From the NCBI GenBank assembly GCA_022316685.1, contig JAKJHU010000331.1:124001-188000 (forward strand): DNA of 64,000 bases. The letters are read 5' to 3'. The stretch's first letter is position 1. Every line of letters starts with the position of its first letter. Origin of the DNA: Progne subis subis. Taxonomy: Eukaryota; Chordata; Aves; Passeriformes; Hirundinidae. A program made the position numbers and the translations under genes. The notes beneath the pieces are model-generated. The model ran no database searches. It was not told the DNA's origin and worked only from the letters and a program-made list of their open reading frames with translations. Positions 56,040 through 64,000 of this stretch are shown here, piece after piece.

Positions 56040-56700
56040 CCACCAGGAGAGTGTGGGACACTGGGGGACACAGAGGGGACACACTGAGGGGACACAGAGG
56101 GGACACTGAGGTGACACAGGGAGGTTTCCTCAGGGAGGAAGTGGGAGAGGACTGGGGTCAGCCCAGGGGAAAGGGAGGCACTCCTGGCCAGAAGACCTCT
56201 GGACATGTCCGGGGTCCCTGATCCCCAAGCCTGCGGTTACTTCTGCCTCCCCAATGTCCCCCAATCCCCCAGGGACCCCAGTCCCACAGTACCATGTCCT
56301 CCTGGCCCCTCCAGAAGCCCAATCCTACTCCCATGATTACAACTCCCTGAACCCCCCCACCCGAACCCTGACCCACATCCTGGAGTCACTCCCTGAACCT
56401 CCCAGTATTCCCCTCAGCCCATCCCCACACCCCAATCCCACTCCCAGTCCCCAATTTCTTCAGTGCTGCCTCAGAACCTCAACCCAAATCCGGGCACCAA
56501 ACCCCTACCCCCAGTGTCTCCCAGCCCCCCCCATGACCCCACTCCCACCATCCCGTGTCCCCTCAATTTCACCCAGAGCTCCACAGGACCCCAGTCCCAG
56601 TGCTGCAACTCCCCCGGTGTCCCCCCTGGAGTGCAATCCAAATGCCACCGTCCCCTGTCCCCCCCCGAGTGTCCCCAGTGTCCCCCCAGCCCCTGGTACT
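56040..56700 (-). other. Leader/intron-like repeats upstream of ART D2
   Basis: Inverse of 29880-30555; non-coding. Confidence 0.5.
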
Positions 56701-57250
56701 GGAACGGGCCGGAGTGAACTCCCTGACAGAACTGCAGGGATCACAAACCCCAATTCTTTATCAGCTCACACTCACTGCGGATCTCTGCTGGTCCTGCGGG
56801 TCCGGGGGGAGGCTTTGCCACAGGGTATTTATCTACCAGAGTCATAAATATTCATTTTTGTGGGGCTCCGATTGAACACAGAAACAGCACTTTTCTCGTA
56901 AATAATTTGCAAGGCTCTGCCTCTTTTAGGAAATCATTTCTATTGTCTCAGAGAGGAAACAAAGTGGGGTCTCTGGGTGTGGTTTTCGTAGCGTGCCTCG
57001 GCTTCCACAATGACTTCCTGTTGAACTGCTGCTTTCTGCTGGCGTTGCTGCACAAAGTTTGGGAAGTTCTGTGCTCCAGAACTTGGCGAAAAGCCCTCAC
57101 TGGAGTTCCTTTGCCTGTTTCTTCATTGGTTCCTGATGGATTTTCCTTGCTGTGTCCAAACTTTTACATCCTTTTCATGCTTCTGCCTGTTTGTTTTTAA
57201 GCTCTATGCAGAACTTCCTGGGGAACTGAAACTTTCTATTCTCTGATTTC
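56700..57250 (-). promoter_or_regulatory. 5' flank block type II of ART D2
   Basis: ISRE-like motif seen as GGAACTGAAACT at 57222-57233, and the conserved gtgatccctgcagttctgtc segment in inverse. Putative promoter. Confidence 0.5.
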
Positions 57251-57625
57251 TCACCCTCCATGACCCCAACCCCAGCGTCCCATGTTCCCCCCGAGCCCCC
57301 CAGCCCCGCTCCCCACTGCTCAAGCAGTTGCTGTCACACCTCAGACACTACATGGGGTCCCCTATCAGATGACATCCCTGCGGGCACGCCGAGCCTGGCC
57401 ATGATCTCCTGGGGAGCGCCTGCGTGACTTCCCCGGCCTTGTTGGGGCAGCAGGAGAAGTTCTGGAGCCCAAAACAGGGATCCACCGACACCAGGACATC
57501 CCTGAACCCTTGTTGGTGCCGTGGCTCAGAAAATCCATTTGCCAGCAATCCCTGGCAGTGTTTCCTCTTCCAGGGATCCCTGGAGGTGGTGGGTTTGGAT
57601 TCACAGGGTTCTTATTAAAACACAT

Positions 57626-58114
57626 TGTCCTAGGGTGACTTTATGATGCTGGTATCCCCAATCCTCTGTTCTGTTTGTGCTGGAGATTGAGTTCTGTGCC
57701 TTTAAGACTGGATCTGGGAGCAAAGGAGGAGCAAGAAGAAGGGCGGAGTTTGTTTTGAGAAAACTGCCTGATTCCTGCAGACTTTTCTCCAGGCTGGGTG
57801 TCTGCCTGAGGCTCGGAGAGGCTGCAGGACACAGATCTTTTTAGTTTTAGTTCGTTTTACTTACCTAGGGCAGAGAAGTTCACTGGGCTGGTTTTTTTTT
57901 TCCTTTTTATTCCCCTGGTTTTTTTCTTGGGACTGTTTAAACCTGCTCTGGACTATGAAGACCCAGGGAAGTACCGGGGGGGTGTTTGCACCTGTGGCCT
58001 ACCGGGGCCTGGACCTTGGCATTTTCCAGGAGCAACGGAGGGGCCGTTTGGGTTTGCTCCTCAGAGGGACCCCAATAAATGAGTTCTCTCCCAAATTCAC
58101 CCTAAACCAGGACA
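57626..58114 (+). mobile_element. LTR, right-arm copy of 28464-28949
   Basis: TGTCCTAGGG ... AACCAGGACA, 489 bp; flanks cacat and cccat fit a decayed 5-bp target duplication. Confidence 0.75.
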
Positions 58115-58299
58115 CCCATCAGGCACTGTTCCGTACCAGACCTGAGCATTCTGTCCTGCGGACACCGAGTGTCTGAGGCCGCAGACCCGTCCCCATCCCA
58201 TCAATTCCCCGGAGGTTTGCTGGGGCTTTTCTCCTTTACAAACCGCAGCTTCGTTTGGGGTGGGCCTGACCTGGTGATTGGGCGTTAGCACTCACCCTC

Positions 58300-58954
58300 T
58301 GTCCTGGTTTAGGGACAAATTTGGGAGAAAAGCCCTGAACGGGATCCCTCTGGGAAGCAAACCCAAGTGGCCCCTCCCTCCAACCGCTCCGGTGAAAGAA
58401 CTTCTTTGGAGAAAAGTGGAAAAAACTATTTAACTTAACAAACAAAGTGCATGCAAATATAAAGAATGAATAATATGAAACAATAAAACCTCTCGTTCTG
58501 GAGTGAGATGACAAATTGAGAAAGTTCTTGCCGTGGGTGGAGCTCAGCTCTCTCTCAGTCTCTCATCAGTCCCAGTCCCTCCGGAGCTGCTGGAAAATGC
58601 CGAGGTCCAGGCCCCGGTGGGCCACAGGTGCAGCCCCCAGTGCTCTCCTGGGTTTTCAGTCCAGAGCAGGTTTAAACAGTTCCAAGAAAAAGAAAAAAAA
58701 CAGTCCAGGGAACTTCTCTGCCCTAGCTAGCTGAAACTAACTAGAAGCAAAAAGATCTCTGTCCTGCAGTCTCTCCAAGCCTCTGCTGAACACCCGGTCC
58801 AGAGAAGAATGTGTTGGAGTCAGGCAGTTTTCTCAAAACAAACTCCACGCTTCTCCTTGCTCTTAGAACCTGTTTTAAAGGCACAGAACTCAATATCCAG
58901 CACAAATAGAGCAGATGATTGGGGATCCAAACATCATAAAGTCACCCTAGGACA
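58300..58954 (-). mobile_element. LTR, right-arm copy of 27598-28272
   Basis: 655 bp with ccctc duplicated at 58295-58299 and 58955-58959. Same insertion site as in the left arm, so the insertion predates the segmental inversion-duplication. Confidence 0.8.
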
Positions 58955-58959
58955 CCCTC

Positions 58960-59763
58960 CCAGCCTCCCACCCTCTTTACTGTGGGCTTTTAGATAAGCA
59001 GCCAACTTTCAATCTGCCCAGCTCTATCCTGGCCCCACCTCTGGCGGGGAAATTCCTTTCTCAGGAATTAACAGCAGGATGTTTTGTAGCGGAACCTCTC
59101 GGGCAGCTTTATTGCAAGTCAATTTCCCACATGGATTTGGCAATCCCCCAGCTGGTGTCCCCTGGATTGCGGTACGGCCGCTTCTTTGGGACAGCTGGGT
59201 GGTGTCATGGAGGGGATCAATATTCCTTGTTGATATTTAATCAGAAATCCCTGTGCTGTCAATAGACCTCTTTCATTCCCTGTGGCTGCACGGGCATGAG
59301 CAATGCTCAGAGCAGATGGCAGGTGATTTCCTGTGTTTGCTCTTTCTCCTGCTGCCAATTCCAGAGCTCTTTGTCACACCACCAGCTCTGCCCTTTGTTC
59401 CACATCTCCTTGCAGTTACGGTGAGCAGAGCATTCACCATAAGGTTTTGTCCCAGATTGGATTTCCCGGCCTCTGGGATGAGGAGAACTGTCGCTGCTAC
59501 GGCTCACAGGCATGCAGGCCAATCCTGGCTGATGCTGAGTTGTTTGGAGAAGCACCCCACGGGTCTCTTCTGAAGCTTCCCCCACCTTCTGAGCCAGGAC
59601 TCCCAGGTCCCAGCGGTGTCATTGGTGCACAGAATGATCAAATGGCTTTGTTAAAGGCCGGAGATCTCACAGGACATGAGGTAATCACACAGTGACATGT
59701 TTAAGTTACAGAATGCATTTCTGACCTCAGGAGTCAGAATTAAAGGTCATTCTGGGGTTGCAT
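58960..59763 (+). other. X block, right-arm copy
   Basis: Inverse of 26793-27597. The frame at 59333-59695 contains IHHKVLSQIGFPGLWDEENC and stops at 59695, before the GPI-exon remnant, whereas the left copy reads on. Identity of the segment is unknown. Confidence 0.4.
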
Positions 59764-59851
59764 TGTGGAGCAACCCCTTGGCCCCCTTCCACCTCAGCGG
59801 ACTGCTCCTGGCCACCACAGCACTGGCAGTGGCCACTGGGATCCTCTGAGC
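59764..59851 (+). pseudogene. ART GPI-tail exon remnant, right arm
   Basis: Matches type D last exons (ccccttggcccccttccacct ... ctggcagtggccactgggatcctctga) and keeps the TGA, but there is no acceptor and no catalytic exon. It is followed by GGCCAC repeats and an ATTAAA near 60014, the normal ART 3' end. Confidence 0.75.
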
Positions 59852-60039
59852 TACGAGGCCACCAACATCATGGATGTCACTGTGGCTACTGTGGACAACA
59901 TCATTCCCAGGACTACCTGAGTCACAAGGCTGCCACAGCCACTGCTACCACTGTGGCCACCAAGGGCATTGTGCAAAGCCAGTCTATTAAAGATTCGTAC
60001 AAAACAATTCCATTAAAGAATTCTGACAGTCCCCAGTGC

Positions 60040-60235
60040 CTTGTCCGGTAGGGGTGGACCTGCTAGAGCAACTCTGGAGAAGGACCTGGGGGTGCTGGTG
60101 GGTGACCAGTGGAGCTGGATGTGTGTCCTGGGGCCAGGAGGGATCCAGGGGGCATTGGGAGGAGAAGGAGCCGAGGGGACAGGGAGTGATCATGCCCTGC
60201 TCTGTCCTGCACAGTGAGGAACATCAGGAGTGCTG
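60040..60235 (+). mobile_element. CR1-like fragment
   Basis: 'gagcaactctggagaaggacctgggggtgctggtgggtgacc', plus orientation, leading into the next 22-bp array. Confidence 0.7.
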
Positions 60236-60380
60236 TGTCCAGCTCTGCCCAGTGCAATGTCCAGCTTTGTTCATTGCAATGTCCAGCTCTGCCCAGGGCC
60301 ATGTCCAGCTCTGCCCAGTGCTATGTCCAGTTATGCCCAGTGCGGTGTCCAGCTCTGCCCACTGCTGTGTCCAGTTCTGG
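60225..60380 (+). repeat. 22-bp minisatellite, array 9
   Basis: About seven diverged units; the last reads 'tgtgtccagttctgggctgctctggac', very close to the CR1 sequence from which the unit appears to derive. Confidence 0.85.
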
Positions 60381-62260
60381 GCTGCTCTGGACCCAACCCT
60401 GTGCTCAGGGATGGTGCTGCCTGAGCTGGGAGCTTGGGCCAGCTGCCCACTCTGGCTCCTTCCAGCCTGTCCCACTCTGGGATTTGGGGATTCTGGGAGT
60501 TGTGGTTTGGGAATTGCCCACCGGAGGGCAGCAGCGAGCAGGGTTAAACAGCGGCACTGCGCCTGCGCCGTCCCCAGCTGCAGTTCCAGGTGCCACCAGC
60601 AGGCGGCAGCACGAGCTGGCAGCACTGCCCAGCGCCGCCCCGCCCCATCCCAGCCCCGGGGCTCTGCAATGGTTTGGGATGGAGCGACCTTAAAGCCCGT
60701 GTGGTGCCAGCCCTGCCATGGGCAGGGACATCTTCCCCTGGGCCAGGCTGCTCCAGGCTCCCCAACCTGGCCTTGGACACGGCCAGGGTCCGGGCAGCCA
60801 CAACTTCTCTGGCCAGCCTGCGCCAGGGCCTCACTGCACTCACAGGGAAGGATTCCTCTCATTATCCCATCTTGGAATCATCTCAATATCCCATCTAGGA
60901 TTCCTCCCAATATATCATCTAGGATTCCTCTCAAAATATCATCTAGGATTCCCCTCAATATCCCATCTGACCCTGCCATCTGGCACTGGGAAGCCATTCC
61001 CCTTGTCCTGCCCCTCCATGACCTTGTCCAAAGTCCTCCCCAGGTATCCTGGAGCTCCTTTAGCCAGTGGAAGGAGCTTTGGTGTCTCCCTCAATCCTTC
61101 TCCAGGCTGAACACCCACAACTGTCTCCACAGCAGAGGGGCTTCACCTCTCAAAATCTCTCCGTGGCTTCCTTTGGATTGGCTCCAGCAGCTCCACATCC
61201 TCTGTGTGCTGAGGCCCAGAGCTGGCAGAAGGATCCAAGTGGGAATGTCTCATGGCAGAAAGGGCTCAGCGCTTGCCCCACTGCCATCCCAGAACCAACA
61301 GCCCACACGGAGCACGCCAAGGGCTCCAGTGGCTCGCTCTCTTTCTCCAAAGAGGAAACACTCCTGCCCAACGGCAGAGCAGCCAGGCTTTCGGCCGACC
61401 GGCAAGGCGTGGTGTTCTGAGCCCTCAGCAGCCAAGATGGCTCCCTTGCGGCCGGTGTCATTTCCGGTTCTGGATGTGCAGGAACTGGAAGAGGCCGGAT
61501 CAAAGGAGCAGGGCCTGCGCTAGGGATGGACTTCCCGATGAACGGGGAGGATCCCGACGGAAGGGTTCAACTCGTCACAACGGACAGACCTGACGCAAAG
61601 GTGGGAAACAAGGATGGCGGGAATGAACTCAACATGGTGGTTCCCCTTGAGGGGCGGACGCCATTTTGTGTGGAGTCAGGAAGAGGCATAGGATGGGAAA
61701 ACGGTGGAATGTGGGTGAGGAGAGAACTCAGGATGGGGCGCGTGGGCCCATCCTGAGAAGGGGGCAGGAGGGGACGGGAGATGGCTGAAGGTCAGTAGCG
61801 CTTCTGCGCCCTTCAGCGGGTTCTGTCTCCTGCCAATCCATGAAGGGACAAAGGGTTAGGAACACGGCAGGCAGGATATACAAACTGGGAAAGAGAACTT
61901 CAGTTTGGGATATTTAGAAGGGCCCCATAAAGTAAAAAAAAAGAGGAGGTAAAATCTTTATTAATAAACTAAACTCCCCATATGAAATAATTCCCCCTTA
62001 ACAATTACAACTTACCCAATCTGTACGTTCACGTCTCCTTTCAGCCTGGGAGATCTCACTCCCCACGGCTGTCCCTGATGGAAAGGAGTCGCCCACCCAC
62101 AAGACACTAAAATGTACAAAACAAAAATGCCTGGATCCCAGGCAGCTTCCCTGCCAACTTCAACTCAGGAACTCTGGCAGGTCCAAGCTGTCCAGAAGGT
62201 GTCTTGTGGGGCTGTCAGCACCGAGTCCGTCATCGATCCCCTCAGAGGGTGTCCGCTCTG
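60380..62260 (-). other. S block copy 5 (inverted)
   Basis: CR1-like part in minus orientation at 60740-61210, with three or four extra 'tatcccatctaggattcctctca' units at about 60870-60960. Then agccaagatgg near 61431, atttccggttctgg near 61460 and gacgccattttgtg near 61659. A long frame through this region is composite repeat sequence. Confidence 0.55.
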
Positions 62261-62319
62261 CTCTTGGTAAGAGGCTTAATAAAACTTAAATCCCACTTCA
62301 CAGTTCTGTCCATTGACAT

Positions 62320-62510
62320 GTCCATCTCTGCCCAGTGCCGTGTCCATCTCTGCCCAGTGCCGTGTCCAGCTCCATCCAGTGCCATGTCCAGTTCTGCCCA
62401 GTGCCGTGTCCAGCTCTGCCCAGTGCCATGTCCAGCTCTGCCCAGTGCTGTGTCCAGCTCTGCCCAGTGCCGTGTCCAGCTCTGCCCAGTGCCGTGTCCA
62501 GCTCTGCACT
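62320..62510 (+). repeat. 22-bp minisatellite, array 10, with CR1 continuation
   Basis: About nine units, followed at 62510-62660 by the same CR1 piece as at 266-420, in the same orientation. Confidence 0.9.
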
Positions 62511-62829
62511 CCTCAGGACAGGAGGACCATGGAGTTCCTGGAGCAGGTCCAGCAGAGGCTGTGAGGATGATGAAGGGACTGGAGTGTCTCTCTCACCAGA
62601 CAAGGCTGCAGGAGCTGGGGCTCTTCAGCCTCAAGAGGAGACACAGCTGACCAGGCACCTCATCCCGGTGTATATGATTCCTTAGGATTTTGCTTTTGTC
62701 TTTTTCAGATCCTGCACTGCTTTAGTGTGTAATTGTAAACCTCCATCACCTGTCAGCTGCTCTTCTCCCGTTCTATTCAGACAAAACAATTCCTCTCTAG
62801 GCCTGAAACTCAAGCACGCCTCACTGTCC

Positions 62830-63830
62830 CAGGCCCTGAAAATTACAAATAAAAGTGAATTGAGGTGTTAACAAACCTGAGAGAATATGACTTCATTACC
62901 TGAAGCTGCAATTGGAGGCATCTCCCCTGATGTATAAACAGACCAAACCAATAACTGAGCGAAAAACTCGTGACCATCGTTCATCTTGGGTGCAGCCTCT
63001 CGCAGCCTTCTGCCTGCCCAAGGTGTGTCTATTGGCGGCTTTGAACAAATCCCCGCTTTTATTCTGGTAATCGTGCCTGGCCTCTGTTCCAGCTGGCCAC
63101 TGCAAGGCATCCTAGAGACAGACAAACAAACTGCACCTTCCCGGGGCCTCAGGCAGTGGGGAAAGGAAGAGGGCAACGTGCGGCCGGGAGTTTGGGATAA
63201 AAGGAGGCTGCATCCTCCAAAACCGAGAGAGAGAAAGCCCACGGGGGAATGGCTGTGGAAACTCTGTCCCTGTATTTGAATAAAGTTTCAAGGCTGTTTT
63301 GTGGACACTTGGCTTTCCATAGCTTGGCTTTTCCCCACATGCTGACGGTGCTGGGTAGGGCTTAAAGAGTGACTTAAAGAATGATAAAAGGATATAAACG
63401 TATTTACACAGGATAATAAATGCAGTGAGAAGCAGTGGAGAAAGAGATAAAGGGAGCTCCAGCGTGGTTTTTGACAAGTGCTGTAACTGAACGAGCAGTG
63501 ACTATCAAAAGTGAAAGTTTGAGTTTCGGTTGCCTGAGATATTTTGGCACTCCACACAAATGACTACTCAGATGCCTTTTTTGGAATTCTCCAGGACAGT
63601 AAAAGGATTTCCGGAGAGACACGGAGCCATGAAAATGATTTCCGGATAAAGTGCTTCTTACTGCGTTAAATCAGAAGTCCATTTTCATGAATATGTAACA
63701 TTCTAGGGGATAATTTTTGTGTGGCAAAGCGCCCCCTGACCTGCAGGAGCAGCAGAGATCCGCAGTGAGTGTGAGCTGGTAAAGAATTGCGGCTTTGTGA
63801 TCCCTCCAGTTCTGTCAGGGAGTTGGGCCA
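62830..63830 (+). promoter_or_regulatory. 5' flank block type I of a further ART gene beyond the window
   Basis: Direct copy of 600-1600 with an ISRE-like AAAAGTGAAAGT at 63507-63518. It is followed to 64000 by the G-rich leader repeats as at 1600-1760. By analogy with A1, an ART coding exon in plus orientation should begin roughly 0.4-0.6 kb past the window end. Confidence 0.55.
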
Positions 63831-64000
63831 ATCTGGGTATCAGGGGCTGGGGGGACACTGGGGACACCTGGGGTGGGGGACAGGGGAAAATGGCATCAGG
63901 ATTGGGGCCATGGGGGGCACTGGGGGGGAGCCTGGGGTGAATGTGAGGTGGGATTGCAGTCCTGGGGGAAGGTGGGGGGCACTGGGGAGATGGGACTGGG

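Noticed and set aside
60036..61523. 495-codon plus-strand frame.
   Set aside because: Runs through a CR1 fragment, a minisatellite and the inverted S block. No domain, and other S block copies do not keep the frame.

Overview
This window looks like bird nuclear DNA, probably from a songbird. It carries many 3' fragments of CR1-type LINEs, the common avian retroposon, together with solo LTRs of avian-type endogenous retroviruses (ERVs) and short two-exon genes with GT-AG introns. The gene content is a cluster of ecto-ADP-ribosyltransferases (ARTs): secreted or GPI-anchored enzymes that transfer ADP-ribose from NAD+ to surface or extracellular proteins. No prokaryotic gene, CRISPR array, tRNA or rRNA gene was recognised.

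The ART copies fall into four subfamilies. Each has one long exon (signal peptide plus whole catalytic domain) ending in a phase-1 donor, and a short last exon coding the hydrophobic GPI-attachment tail. Type A (very GC-rich): A1 2116-4269 (+), A2 20969-22781 (-, one-base frameshift), A3 48164-50130 (-), and the 5' flank of a fourth copy entering at about 62.3 kb (+). Type B: B1 6531-6606 (+, 5' stub only), B2 17195-18372 (-), B3 44319-45496 (-). Type C: C1 7299-8287 (-, internal deletion), C2 38194-39248 (-). Type D: D1 30560-32101 (+), D2 54534-56027 (-). D1, D2, B2, B3 and C2 have complete reading frames of 277-278 codons. A1 and A3 are open, but the usual start codon is gone and the usual stop is changed.

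The copies sit in a mosaic of duplicated and inverted blocks. A CR1 fragment carrying a 22-bp minisatellite recurs next to most genes. A roughly 1.5-2 kb 'S block' (GC-rich promoter-like segment plus CR1 3' end) separates gene pairs at about 10.7, 24.6, 40.8 and 52.0 kb (+) and 60.4 kb (-). The segment 24.6-32.5 kb is repeated in inverted orientation at 54.2-62.2 kb, including the same LTR insertions, so those insertions predate the duplication. About 32.7-36.5 kb is mostly single-copy here and contains a 1.4-kb interval bounded by a long inverted repeat. A fusion at 6606/6607 joins the beginning of a type B gene to the 3' end of an oppositely oriented type C gene.

The 5' flanks of the genes share a conserved block with ISRE/IRF-like motifs, suggesting interferon-responsive expression (inference). 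The most notable protein-level points are: type D copies lack the first glutamate of the ExE motif that sets arginine specificity; type A copies may have replaced their signal peptide with one encoded in former 5' leader sequence; and B3 has lost one of the four conserved cysteines.
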